From contig NC_092352.1 of NCBI RefSeq assembly GCF_963676685.1, positions 22,463,117 through 22,527,116 of the forward strand: 64,000 nucleotides of DNA, read 5' to 3'. Under the pieces are notes generated by a model. That model ran no database searches. It was not told the origin of the DNA and was given only the letters and a program-made list of their open reading frames with translations. Of this stretch, positions 42,940 to 56,621 are shown one piece after another. The position numbers and the translations under genes are program-made. The DNA is from Mytilus edulis. Lineage: Eukaryota; Mollusca; Bivalvia; Mytilida; Mytilidae. Each line of letters begins with the position of its first letter. Positions within the stretch are counted from its first letter, which is position 1.

Positions 42940-43300
42940 AAGTGAACTAACGCTGTCGCCGCCGCCGCCGGATCACCATTCCTATGTCGAGCTTTCTGCG
43001 ACAAAAGTCGCAAGCTCGACAAAAACAAGAATGTGTCCATCGTACACCGTTCCCCACTAGCCCTATCATTTTCTTTGTTCAGTGGACCGTGAAATAGGGG
43101 AAAAAAAACCTTCTTTGGCCTTAAGCTTAGAAAAAAACATATTATTGGAAACATATGTACTAAGTTTCAAGTTTATTGGACCTGACCTTCAACAAAAACT
43201 ACCTTGACCAAAACATTTAACCTGAAGCGAGAAAACGGACGAAGGAGCAGACGCATAGACCGGAAAACTAATGCCCATTTACTATCGTAGGTGGGGCATA
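42940..43300. repeat. Dispersed repeat with GTCGAGCTT hairpin (copy 1)
   Basis: Begins with a GTCGCCGCCGCCGCCGGATC block. A hairpin follows at about 42986-43020: GTCGAGCTT and GCGAC pair with GTCGC and AAGCTCGAC around AAAA. Then comes CAGTGGACCGTGAAAT...TACTAAGTTTCAAGTTTATTGG...CCTGAAGCGAGAA. A second copy lacking the hairpin part is at 57177-57430. Confidence 0.75.
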
Positions 43301-43889
43301 ACAAAATTAATCATGATTTTCTGCCAATATGCACATTTACATAGCATGTCCTAACTATCTAAAAAAATCATGAAACTCTGTTGTGGTCTTTAGACAGATT
43401 TTATGACAAACTGTTGTAGGTGTATATAGAAAATCAATGAATTGATGATTTCATAATTTCCTCATTATCTACAAAAATTTATAAAACTCTGTTATGTGGT
43501 TTCAGAGGAGTTGCAATAACGAGAACAGGACTGACAGACCGATGGATCAAAAACATTGTACCATAAAGAACTTTGTTTGGTTTGGTATAATAAAGGGTCT
43601 GCTAAATAATGTAAGGCTGAGATAAATTAGTCATTTGGTCACACCAGTTTTTTGGCGAGGTTCGTTTTGTTCAGTCTGTGATGTTCTTTGTTGTGTTTTG
43701 CATTCTGTTGTTGGTTTTTTAATCTTTCTTTTTTTTTTGCCGTGGTTTTGTCATTTTATTATTGACTTATGTGTTTGAATAAGCCTTTAGTATCTTTCGC
43801 CTCTTCGGTCAATTTGATTATGTGGGACATACAGATTTAGACCCAAACTTGTCTCTGATTGTTTCGTGATTATTGCAGATGTAAATCAT
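43301..43889. other. Core of giant element, no gene seen
   Basis: T-rich, with the words GTGATGTTCTTTGTTGTGTT and GAATAAGCCTTTAGTATC, probably another dispersed repeat. No supported ORF. Confidence 0.4.
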
Positions 43890-44330
43890 ACTATAAAATT
43901 GAGTATGGAAATGGGGAATGTGTCAAGGAGACAACAACCCGACCATAGAGCAGACAACAGCCGAAGGCCACCGATAGATCTTCAATGTAGCGAGAAACTC
44001 CCGCACACGGAGGTGTCCGTCAGCTGGCCCCTAAACAAATATGTATACTAGTTCAGTGATAATGGACGTCATACTAAGCTCCGAATTATACACAAGAAAC
44101 TAAAATTATAAATCATACAAGACTAACAAAGGTCAGAGGCTCCTAACTTGGGACAGGCGCAAAATTGCGGCGGGATTAAACATGTTTTTTGAGATCTCAA
44201 CCCTCTGATTTTTCTCATTGTTGAAGGCTGTATGGTTGCATATAACTGCTTACATCCACTTTATTTGAACTTCAGTGGATACATGTAGGCGTCTCATTGG
44301 CAATCATACCACATCTCCGTATTTTTACAG
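43890..44330. repeat. Dispersed mussel-type repeat, second copy
   Basis: GACAACAACCCGACCATAGA, GCAGACAACAGCCGAAGGCC, CTCCTAACTTGGGACAGGCG and GGCGGGATTAAACATG resemble 41048-41345. It is followed by a GTCTCATTGGCAATCATACC fragment. The 61-aa ORF at 43866 is read-through. Confidence 0.65.
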
Positions 44331-45497
44331 TATTGTATCAGTAACTAATAACAGGACAAAACAAGACAGCAATTTGACAAAACTAAAGACATACATACTT
44401 GATTTTACTTCTCTAAAGATATAAACAAAATTTTCATAGTTCGTATCTGAACATGTACATAGCCATGGGAATTTTAAGGGACTATATTTCAGTGTGCATA
44501 TATTTAGTAGCTAATCTGGCTACTTCCTGTTTATCAGACCGGTACCTTAGAAAAGAATTGTGACAATATATCCAATCTTTTCAAAACCCAAAGACTAACG
44601 TCACTAGGAGCAGCAGTTAGTTGTCATAGATACTCTAGATAGAAAGATAATCTGCCACTTTTATAAAAGGGACTACACATAGTTTTTGAAAGGGTATAAT
44701 CGGTTTGTGCCGAAATTACTTTCTTTAGTCCAGAAACTCATTTGTGCTAAATGGTAATCTCCACCCACATTTAGGACTGGCAGTTATTTGTAGTTTTTAT
44801 CAACAGCTTGCACTTTTTCTAAATTATATTTGCTTCTTTTAAGACTGACCAAAACTGTTTTTTACCATTGTGGTTTGATTAAGGTAGTGTATATCAAACA
44901 GCTGTTGGAAATATTTTGGACAACCCTCTTATTTACAATATCATTTGATCAACACCTAGTGGTCTTTGGTGGTATCTCGCATAACATTAATAAGGTCTTT
45001 TTTAAAAGGCAACTTGAAATTGTTGGTCCCATATTTATGTGCTATAGCAAATGTATGGGCTGCTGATCTGCAATATTGCAATATATGATAGCAATATATT
45101 CTTATGTTTTCAATGACTCCTTATTTCTCACTCCACTTTATAAGATAGAAATAAATGTTATTCCATATTTTATTGGTTTTTTTAAAAGGTATCATAATTT
45201 AGACATAAAGACAAAACTAAGCACAGTGAAAAAAGTCTACTCTGTCCTGTAAAGTTTGAGATGTTTTTGTTGTTCAATCTTTATCACTTGTATGGAAACA
45301 CTAAATCTTGATAACCTACAACAGAAATATTATCACTTTTATTTCAATTCAATTGTTGCAGTTATCATGCATGTAATAGAGAAAATGATAAATTAGACCA
45401 GATCTCCACATTAATAATATCAAAACTAGAGGCTTCAATGAGCCTGTGTCACTCACATGATACTTTTATTTACAATTGATGCATGATACAGAAATTG
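44331..45497. other. Core of giant element, right edge; no gene seen
   Basis: AT-rich. A truncated end of the GAGCTCACC-type repeat lies at 45424-45465 (AACTAGAGGCTTCAATGAGC). The 78-aa ORF at 44830-45066 has no recognised motif. Confidence 0.45.
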
Positions 45498-48400
45498 TCC
45501 ATTACAACCGTCAGTGTTTACCATACAATACAGTACTTCTATACACTGTCTGTATACAGTATTTGTCGGATTTTGTCCATACCTATCGTCGATGTTTGAC
45601 ATAAAATACAATACTCCTATATACCGTATATCAACAGTATTTGTCTATACCTACCATCGGTGGTTAACATAAGATATAGTGCTCCTATATACCGTCTATA
45701 AAAAGTATTTGTCTATACCTACTGTCGGTAGTTAACATACAATATAGTGCTCCTATATACCGTCTATCAACAGTATTTGTCTATACCTACCGTCGGTAGT
45801 TAACATACAATATAGTGCTCCTATATACAGTCTATCAACAGTATTTGTCTATACCTACCGTTGGTGGTTAACATACAATATAGTGCTCCTATATACCGTC
45901 TATCAACAGTATTTGCCTATACCTACCGTCGGTGGTTAACATACAATATAGTGCTCCCATATACCGTTGATGGCTATCAACAGTATTTGTCTATACCTAC
46001 TGTCGGTAGTTAACATACAATATAGTGCTCCTATATACCATCTATCAACAGTATATGTCTATACCTACCGTCGGTGGTTAACATACAATATAGTGCTCCC
46101 ATATACCGTCTATCAACAGTATTTATCTATACCTACCGTCGGTGGTTAACATACAATATAGTGCTCCTATATACCGTCTAGTAACAGTATGTGTCTATAC
46201 CTACTGTCGGTAGTTAACATACAATATAGTGCTCCTATATACCGTCTATCAACAGTATTTGTCTATACCTACCGTCGGTAGTTAACATACAATATAGTGC
46301 TCCTATATACCATCTATCAACAGTATTTGTCTATACCTACCGTCGGTAGTTTACATACAATATAGTGCTCCTATATACCATCTATCAACAGTATTTGTTT
46401 ATACCTACCGTCGGTGGTTAACATACAATATAGTGCTCCTATATACCGTCTATCAACAGTATTTGTCTATACCTACTGTCGGTAGTTAACATACAATATA
46501 GTGCTCCTATATACCGTCTATCAACAGTATTTGTCTATACCTACCGTCGGTAGTTAACATACAATATAGTGCTCCTATATGCCGTCTATCAACAGTATTT
46601 ATCTATACCTACCGTCGGTAGTTAACATACAATATAGTGCTCCTATATACCATCTATCAACAGTATTTGTCTATACCTACTGTCGGTGGTTAACATACAA
46701 TATAGTGCTCCTATATACCGTCTATCAACAGTATTTGTCTATACCTACCGTCGCTGGTTAACATACAATATAGTGCTCTTTGATACCGTCTATCAACAGT
46801 ATCTGTCTATACCTACTGTCGGTAGTTGCTCCTATATACCGTCTATCACCAGTATTTGTCTATACCTACCGTCGGTGGTTAACATAAGATATAGTGCTCC
46901 TATATACCGTCTATAAAATGTATTTGGCTATACCTACCGTCAGTGGTTAACATACAATATAGTGCTCCTATATACCGTCTATCACCAGTATTTGTTTTTA
47001 CCTACCGTCGGTGGTTTACATACAATATAGTGCTCCCATATACCGTTTATCAACAGTATTTGTCTATACCTACTGTCGGTAGTTAACATACAATATAGTG
47101 CTCCTATATACCATCTATCAACAGTATTTGTTTATACCTACCGTCGGTGGTTAACATACAATATAGTGCTCCTACAATGTATATACCGTCTATCAACAGT
47201 ATTTGTCTATACCTACCGTCGGTAGTTAACATACAATATAGTGCTCCTATATACAGTCTATCAACAGTATTTGTCTATACCTACCGTTGGTGGTTAACAT
47301 ACAATATAGTGCTCCTATATACCGTCTATCAACAGTATTTGCCTATACCTACCGTCGGTGGTTAACATACAATATAGTGCTCCCATATACCGTTGATGGC
47401 TATCAACAGTATTTGTCTATACCTACTGTCGGTAGTTAACATACAATATAGTGCTCCTATATACCATCTATCAACAGTATATGTCTATACCTACCGTCGG
47501 TGGTTAACATACAATATAGTGCTCCCATATACCGTCTATCAACAGTATTTATCTATACCTACCGTCGGTGGTTAACATACAATATAGTGCTCCTATATAC
47601 CGTCTAGTAACAGTATGTGTCTATACCTACTGTCGGTAGTTAACATACAATATAGTGCTCCTATATACCGTCTATCAACAGTATTTGTCTATACCTACCG
47701 TCGGTAGTTAACATACAATATAGTGCTCCTATATACCATCTATCAACAGTATTTGTCTATACCTACCGTCGGTAGTTTACATACAATATAGTGCTCCTAT
47801 ATACCATCTATCAACAGTATTTGTTTATACCTACCGTCGGTGGTTAACATACAATATAGTGCTCCTATATACCGTCTATCAACAGTATTTGTCTATACCT
47901 ACTGTCGGTAGTTAACATACACTATAGTGCTCCTATATACAGTCTATCAACAGTATTTGTCTATACCTACCGTCGGTAGTTAACATACAATATAGTGCTC
48001 CTATATGCCGTCTATCAACAGTATTTATCTATACCTACCGTCGGTAGTTAACATACAATATAGTGCTCCTATATACCATCTATCAACAGTATTTGTCTAT
48101 ACCTACTGTCGGTGGTTAACATACAATATAGTGCTCCTATATACCGTCTATCAACAGTATTTGTCTATACCTACCGTCGCTGGTTAACATACAATATAGT
48201 GCTCTTTGATACCGTCTATCAACAGTATCTGTCTATACCTACTGTCGGTAGTTGCTCCTATATACCGTCTATCACCAGTATTTGTCTATACCTACCGTCG
48301 GTGGTTAACATACAATATAGTGCTCCCATATACCGTCTATCAACAGTATTTATCTATACCTACCGTCGGTGGTTAACATACAATATAGTGCTCCTATATA

Positions 48401-51400
48401 CCATCTATCAACAGTATATGTCTATACCTACCGTCGGTGGTTAACATACAATATAGTGCTCCCATATACCGTCTATCAACAGTATTTATCTATACCTACC
48501 GTCGGTGGTTAACATACAATATAGTGCTCCTATATACCGTCTAGTAACAGTATGTGTCTATACCTACTGTCGGTAGTTAACATACAATATAGTGCTCCTA
48601 TATACCGTCTATCAACAGTATTTGTCTATACCTACCGTCGGTAGTTAACATACAATATAGTGCTCCTATATACCATCTATCAACAGTATTTGTCTATACC
48701 TACCGTCGGTAGTTTACATACAATATAGTGCTCCTATATACCATCTATCAACAGTATTTGTTTATACCTACCGTCGGTGGTTAACATACAATATAGTGCT
48801 CCTATATACCGTCTATCAACAGTATTTGTCTATACCTACTGTCGGTAGTTAACATACACTATAGTGCTCCTATATACAGTCTATCAACAGTATTTGTCTA
48901 TACCTACCGTCGGTAGTTAACATACAATATAGTGCTCCTATATGCCGTCTATCAACAGTATTTATCTATACCTACCGTCGGTAGTTAACATACAATATAG
49001 TGCTCCTATATACCATCTATCAACAGTATTTGTCTATACCTACTGTCGGTGGTTAACATACAATATAGTGCTCCTATATACCGTCTATCAACAGTATTTG
49101 TCTATACCTACCGTCGCTGGTTAACATACAATATAGTGCTCCTATATACCGTCTATCAACAGTATCTGTCTATACCTACTGTCGGTAGTTGCTCCTATAT
49201 ACCGTCTATCACCAGTATTTGTCTATACCTACCGTCGGTGGTTAACATAAGATATAGTGCTCCTATATACCGTCTATAAAATGTATTTGGCTATACCTAC
49301 CGTCAGTGGTTAACATACAATATAGTGCTCCTATATACCGTCTATCACCAGTATTTGTTTTTACCTACCGTCGGTGGTTAACATACAATATAGTGCTCCC
49401 ATATACCGTTTATCAACAGTATTTGTCTATACCTACTGTCGGTAGTTAACATACAATATAGTGCTCCTATATACCATCTATCAACAGTATTTGTTTATAC
49501 CTACCGTCGGTGGTTAACATACAATATAGTGCTCCTACAATGTATATACCGTCTATCAACAGTATTTGTCTATACCTACCGTCGGTGGTTAACATACAAT
49601 ATAGTGCTCCTATATACCGTCTATCAACAGTATTTTGTCTATACCTACCGTCGCTGGTTAACATACAATATAGTGCTCTTTGATACCGTCTATCAACAGT
49701 ATCTGTCTATACCTACTGTCGGTAGTTGCTCCTATATACCGTCTATCACCAGTATTTGTCTATACCTACCGTCGGTGGTTAACATAAGATATAGTGCTCC
49801 TATATACCGTCTATAAAATGTATTTGGCTATACCTACCGTCAGTGGTTAACATACAATATAGTGCTCCTATATACCGTCTATCACCAGTATTTGTTTTTA
49901 CCTACCGTCGGTGGTTAACATACAATATAGTGCTCCCATATACCGTTTATCAACAGTATTTGTCTATACCTACTGTCGGTAGTTAACATACAATATAGTG
50001 CTCCTATATACCATCTATCAACAGTATTTGTTTATACCTACCGTCGGTGGTTAACATACAATATAGTGCTCCTACAATGTATATACCGTCTATCAACAGT
50101 ATTTGTCTATACCTACCGTCGGTGGTTAACATACAATATAGTGCTCCCATATACCGTCTATCAACAGTATTTGTCTATACCTACTGTCGGTAGTTAACAT
50201 ACAATATAGTGCTCCTATATACCGTCTATAAAATGTATTTGGCTATACCTACCGTCAGTGGTTAACATACAATATAGTGCTCCTATATACCGTCTATCAC
50301 CAGTATTTGTTTTTACCTACCGTCGGTGGTTAACATACAATATAGTGCTCCCATATACCGTTTATCAACAGTATTTGTCTATACCTACTGTCGGTAGTTA
50401 ACATACAATATAGTGCTCCTATATACCGTCTATCAACAGTATTTGTCTATACCTACCGTCGGTGGTTAACATACAATATAGAGCTCCCATATATCGTCTA
50501 TCAACAGTATTTGTCTATACCTACCGTCGGTAGTTAACATACAATATAGTGCTCCTATATACCGTCTATCAACAGTATTTGTCTATACCTACTGTCGGTA
50601 GTTAACATACAATATAGTGCTCTTTGATACCGTCTATCAACAGTATCTGTCTATACCTACTGTCGGTAGTTGCTCCTATATACCGTCTATCACCAGTATT
50701 TGTCTATACCTACCGTCGGTGGTTAACATAAGATATAGTGCTCCTATATACCGTCTATAAAATGTATTTGGCTATACCTACCGTCAGTGGTTAACATACA
50801 ATATAGTGCTCCTATATACCGTCTATCACCAGTATTTGTTTTTACCTACCGTCGGTGGTTAACATACAATATAGTGCTCCCATATACCGTTTATCAACAG
50901 TATTTGTCTATACCTACTGTCGGTAGTTAACATACAATATAGTGCTCCTATATACCATCTATCAACAGTATTTGTTTATACCTACCGTCGGTGGTTAACA
51001 TACAATATAGTGCTCCTACAATGTATATACCGTCTATCAACAGTATTTGTCTATACCTACCGTCGGTGGTTAACATACAATATAGTGCTCCTATATATCG
51101 TCTATCAACAGTATTTGTCTATACCTACTGTCGGTAGTTAACATACAATATAGTGCTCCTATATATACCGTCTATCAACAGTATTTGTCTATACCTACTG
51201 TCGGTGGTTAACATACAATATAGTGCTCCCATATACCGTCTATCAACAGTATTTGTCTATACCTACCGTCGGTGGTTAACATACAATATAGTGCTCTTTG
51301 ATACCGTCTATCAACAGTATCTGTCTATACCTACTGTCGGTAGTTGCTCCTATATACCGTCTATCACCAGTATTTGTCTATACCTACCGTCGGTGGTTAA

Positions 51401-53872
51401 CATAAGATATAGTGCTCCTATATACCGTCTATAAAATGTATTTGGCTATACCTACCGTCAGTGGTTAACATACAATATAGTGCTCCTATATACCGTCTAT
51501 CACCAGTATTTGTTTTTACCTACCGTCGGTGGTTAACATACAATATAGTGCTCCCATATACCGTTTATCAACAGTATTTGTCTATACCTACTGTCGGTAG
51601 TTAACATACAATATAGTGCTCCTATATACCATCTATCAACAGTATTTGTTTATACCTACCGTCGGTGGTTAACATACAATATAGTGCTCCTACAATGTAT
51701 ATACCGTCTATCAACAGTATTTGTCTATACCTACCGTCGGTGGTTAACATACAATATAGTGCTCCCATATACCGTCTATCAACAGTATTTGTCTATACCT
51801 ACTGTCGGTAGTTAACATACAATATAGTGCTCCTATATACCGTCTATAAAATGTATTTGGCTATACCTACCGTCAGTGGTTAACATACAATATAGTGCTC
51901 CTATATACCGTCTATCACCAGTATTTGTTTTTACCTACCGTCGGTGGTTAACATACAATATAGTGCTCCCATATACCGTTTATCAACAGTATTTGTCTAT
52001 ACCTACTGTCGGTAGTTAACATACAATATAGTGCTCCTATATACCGTCTATCAACAGTATTTGTCTATACCTACCGTCGGTGGTTAACATACAATATAGA
52101 GCTCCCATATATCGTCTATCAACAGTATTTGTCTATACCTACCGTCGGTAGTTAACATACAATATAGTGCTCCTATATACCGTCTATCAACAGTATTTGT
52201 CTATACCTACTGTCGGTAGTTAACATACAATATAGTGCTCTTTGATACCGTCTATCAACAGTATCTGTCTATACCTACTGTCGGTAGTTGCTCCTATATA
52301 CCGTCTATCACCAGTATTTGTCTATACCTACCGTCGGTGGTTAACATAAGATATAGTGCTCCTATATACCGTCTATAAAATGTATTTGGCTATACCTACC
52401 GTCAGTGGTTAACATACAATATAGTGCTCCTATATACCGTCTATCACCAGTATTTGTTTTTACCTACCGTCGGTGGTTAACATACAATATAGTGCTCCCA
52501 TATACCGTTTATCAACAGTATTTGTCTATACCTACTGTCGGTAGTTAACATACAATATAGTGCTCCTATATACCATCTATCAACAGTATTTGTTTATACC
52601 TACCGTCGGTGGTTAACATACAATATAGTGCTCCTACAATGTATATACCGTCTATCAACAGTATTTGTCTATACCTACCGTCGGTGGTTAACATACAATA
52701 TAGTGCTCCTATATATCGTCTATCAACAGTATTTGTCTATACCTACTGTCGGTAGTTAACATACAATATAGTGCTCCTATATATACCGTCTATCAACAGT
52801 ATTTGTCTATACCTACTGTCGGTGGTTAACATACAATATAGTGCTCCCATATACCGTCTATCAACAGTATTTGTCTATACCTACCGTCGGTGGTTAACAT
52901 ACAATGTAGTGCTCCTATATACCGTCTAGTAACAGTATGTGTCTATACCTACCGTCGGTGGTTAACATACAATATAGTGCTCCTATATACCGTCTAGTAA
53001 CAGTATGTGTCTATACCTACTGTCGGTAGTTAACATACAATATAGTGCTCCTATATACCATCTATCAACAGTATTTGTCTATACCTACCGTCGGTAGTTA
53101 ACATACAATATAGTGCTCCTATATACCATCTATCAACAGTATTTGTCTATACCTACTGTCGGTGGTTAACATACAATATAGTGCTCCTATATACCATCTA
53201 TCAACAGTATTTGTCTATACCTACCGTCGGTAGTTAACATACAATATAGTGCTCCTATATACCATCTATCAACAGTATTTGTCTATGCCTACCGTCGGTG
53301 GTTAACATACAATATAGTGCTCCTATATACCGTCTATCAATAGTATCTGTCTATACCTACTGTCGGTAGTTAACATACAATATAGTGCTCCTATATACCG
53401 TCTATCAACAGTATTTGTCTATACATACTGTCGGTAGTTAACATACAATATAGTGCTCCTATATACCGTCTATCAACAGTATTTGTCTATACCTACCGTC
53501 GGTGGTTAACATACAATATAGTGCTCCTATATACCGTCTATCAACAGTATTTGTTTATACCTACCGTCGGTGGTTAACATACAATATAGTGCTCCTATAT
53601 ACCATCTATCACCAGTATGTGTCTATACCTACCGTCGGTGGTTAACATAAGATATAGTGGTCCTATATACCGTCTATCAACAGTATTTGGCTATACCTAC
53701 TGTCAGTGGTTAACATAGAATATAGTGCTCCTATATACTGTCTATCACCAGTATTTGTCTATACCTACCGTCGGTGGTTAACATGGAATATAGTGCTCCT
53801 ATATACCGTCTATCAACAGTATTTGTTTATACCTACTGTCGGAGGTTAACATAGAATATAGTGCTCCTATAT
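45498..53872 (-). repeat. 68-bp satellite, array B (inverted orientation)
   Basis: The same 68-bp unit as array A, reverse complemented: CTATATACCGTCTATCAACA, GTATTTGTCTATACCTACCG, TCGGTGGTTAACATACAATA, TAGTGCTC. About 120 units. First units near 45498-45640 are most diverged. Higher-order structure differs from array A: a 1426-bp block is duplicated (for example 45824 to 47250), a 937-bp shift follows, and a 1618-bp block recurs (49676 to 51294, 50620 to 52238). The many 60-110 aa ORFs carrying a repeated YRRWLTYNIVLLYTVYQQY are by-products of the satellite. Confidence 0.95.
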
Positions 53873-53879
53873 ACCAAGA

Positions 53880-54790
53880 GGGATAATGGATCTGCATCTA
53901 GAATTTATCATGTTGCCCTTTTTTTGGATTTTTAAAATTCTTGTTATCCCTCAATTTTTACATTCATCCCAAATAATACAACAGTAGTCAATTAGGGGCA
54001 GAACACCCATTGTATTATGTTTTCTTGCAGTTATATAAAAAAAAATGTATAGAAAGATGGTATATTCTGGATGATATATTAGCACAACCTTGGTCAATTT
54101 GATTTCTCCAGTTACTTAGTGGGCTGTCAATTTTGAAACTAATATTTTTTCACATGAAGAATTTTGTAATACTTTAATTTATTATCAAGTTTGGTTGAAA
54201 AGTCTGAATAGTTTCTGCTTTGTTCCAGTAATCAAACATTTTGTTTCATTTGCATCTATGAACATGTTATTCATTTTACACCACTCTTCAACCCTGTATA
54301 AATCTTCTTGAACATCATCATTTATATTTTCTAGATGTTTCCCCCTGATTTATGAATATTGGTGTCATCAGCATATACAACGATATAGGTCTGTTTCACA
54401 ATTTTTAATGCACAAGGGAAGGTCATTTATAAATAGCACAAACAATAGAGGACAAGGTATAGAACATTGGGGAACACCAAATTTTACATGTTGTTGTTCA
54501 GAGTTAACATTACAAATGTATACCTTTTGTTATTCAGGTACGACTTAAAAAAACTAACAGTAGTCTGACTAAATCCATACATGTCGAGCTTTAAACAAAG
54601 AAAGTCATATTCTACCAAATCAAAAGCTTTTTTTTTAAATCTTAATAAAATTGCTAGGTTTAAATTACCATCTTTCATTTCTTGCAACCATGTGTCAATG
54701 ATATTAAATAAATGTCAAGCTCAATCCAGTATATATTCCAAGTTATGGACAAATGATAATGCTATTAAAAATACCAAATCATAACCAGTG
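53880..54790 (-). pseudogene. Non-LTR retrotransposon reverse transcriptase fragment, degenerate
   Basis: Minus-strand pieces in shifting frames follow LINE order: GNLNLAILLRFKKKAFDLVE (RT block A-like), LDMYGFSQTTVSFFKSYL, FGVPQCS...PLLFVLFINDLP, the catalytic YADD in VVYADDTNIH (about 54375-54400), WCKMNNMFI, and PLIDYCCIIWD...RILKIQKKG near the satellite edge. Stops and frameshifts make it non-functional. It is truncated at both ends and reads toward the centre of the giant element, abutting array B. Jockey/CR1-like clade is a guess. Confidence 0.8.
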
Positions 54791-56450
54791 CTTTTCTCTT
54801 TTTCTATTTACAGTATATGACTAGGTAATAATGATTACTTTTTTCATTTTGTTTCCTCTGCTTTTGTATCAAGGGCATAATTGTTTATGGCAAACTAAGC
54901 ATCTGCATAATCAAACTATTCCTAACTATACTCTACCTCAAATTCTGGAAACTGCAGAATTTTTGTCATAGCAGTCTTATGGTAGCTGAACTATTTCTAT
55001 TTTTTGTAAATCTGGATTAATAAGTCTTTTGTCTCATTCTGGGGCTATAGAAAAAAAAACATTACAGAATTATCAAAATTATGTGTGTATAATGTTTGTG
55101 TACAGTCATTCAACTAAAAAAGGACAAAAATTATTTTTTTGTGTATAAATAAATAATTGTGATTTTAATGTCTTAATATTATGAAAAAAACTTCAAAAGA
55201 TTAAATTTAAATTATAATCTAAACATGAAAGAGCACATATAAATCAACCTTTTACTCAGATTTATATCTAAAACCAGTTATAACTAGCTACATGTATAAT
55301 ATCTCTGACTTCACAAATATCATCATCTAATTTTACAAATCAGTATTTATTTGGTGGCACTTCCTGCACACTACATGTAAGTATGTTGTGCCTTAGGTTT
55401 AATTTTGATGCAATCACATTTCAGAAGGTACATGTCTTGAACTGTTTTAATGAATAAATTACAGTTTTAAACTCAGTCTAGGCTGACCTGAGGTCAATAG
55501 TCTTAAACAATGTCATCAAACTATCAGTTTAACTGTAATATATTGATATTGTGACATTTATGGGAAAGAGCATATGAGTTAGTCATATTGGTCAATACAA
55601 TGGAAAGTTTATAGCTGAGACTACTATAACACTATGTGTTATACTAACGAGTAGTCTCAGTTTATAACTATGTTAATGTTAATTATATACATGACATAAT
55701 AATTAAATCATTTAAAAAACTATTCCAAAGATTTCTCTCAAATCATGTTTACATTTTTTTAGAGAAGAGTCTGTCTGAAATATATTCAGGGGTAGTCCAA
55801 ATAATTATGACTTCTTAAAAAACTATATTATGGGGAAAAAGGGGGGGGGGGGGGGGGGGGGGGGTCTATTATGTTTTTTTCATACAGGAGGATGACGTCA
55901 AAGCAAAAAAAACCCAACAAAACAAAATAAAATAATAGCCTGTCAAGACGTCCTTATATCATAATAATTTGGTCTAATTTTGGGATAATACATTTAACTT
56001 CCTTTGATGTCGGGGAGGGGATAAGTTTTGACGATTAATTATTCTTGAAACTAACAATAATTATTTCTTATTGTTACTTTGTTAAGCGAGCGCGATGTGT
56101 GGTTCTCGAGTTATTTAAAAAAAAAAAAGGGGGGGGTTGTTGTTACTATTATATCAAATTTACCCAGTTTGGAGACAAGAAATATTTAAAATCTAACCAT
56201 AAACTCCAATGTTCCTGCTTTTTTTAGAAGAACAAACGCGATGGCATTGATTCTCGTCTCTGTTATAATCAATAGTTAACTCATTTCTTCTTCCAGGTTA
56301 TTTCTTAATCAATTATGATTATCAGCTGTCTATCTATTTACCATGTTTATGTTAAACTGGTCCGTAATTCCATCATAGTGTATCGATAAGTGAACACAAC
56401 AGGGATCCATTAAACGTCTGTAAACCGAGGTATATAATATACAAGGTTCC
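54791..56450. other. Right arm of the giant element; no gene seen
   Basis: AT-rich DNA with one cruciform-type inverted repeat (55615-55660) and a 24-base poly-G tract (55841-55864). Plus ORF 56045-56227 has no motif. Confidence 0.5.
55615..55660. repeat. Double-stemmed inverted repeat
   Basis: CTGAGACTACT ... AGTAGTCTCAG (11-bp stem) encloses a second stem, TATAACAC-TAT-GTGTTATA. Confidence 0.8.
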
Positions 56451-56495
56451 TGAGTCAGTAACCGTAACTATCACCGTGCTTTGTGCGCATGCGCA
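56451..56495. promoter_or_regulatory. Candidate AP-1 and NRF1-like sites in the right arm
   Basis: TGAGTCA at 56451-56457 matches the AP-1 consensus. TGCGCATGCGCA at 56484-56495 is a perfect 12-bp palindrome matching the NRF1 core (GCGCATGCGC). Both lie about 125-215 bp inside the right terminal repeat. No associated transcript is known from the sequence. Confidence 0.3.
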
Positions 56496-56621
56496 ATAAA
56501 CACCAACAACAAGGATAAAACAAGGTACACAGTTCCGTAATTTCGTATATTTTTCTTATCTTCATACTAAAGAGCTCCAAAAGTAGGCGTGCTTAGGTGC
56601 ACTGGGCGGGTCTAAAAACCG

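Noticed and set aside
42810..43154. 114-aa minus ORF
   Set aside because: Spans the AGGTCA-rich repeat and the GCCGCC/hairpin repeat; its alanine run is a GCC microsatellite.
45967..51434. Plus-strand ORFs of 60-110 aa in array B, some identical to each other
   Set aside because: Identical ORFs reflect the 1426-bp and 1618-bp higher-order duplications of the satellite, not a gene family.
28370..53872. CRISPR-like regular repeats
   Set aside because: There are no unique spacers; the entire 68-bp period is repeated, and the context is eukaryotic.
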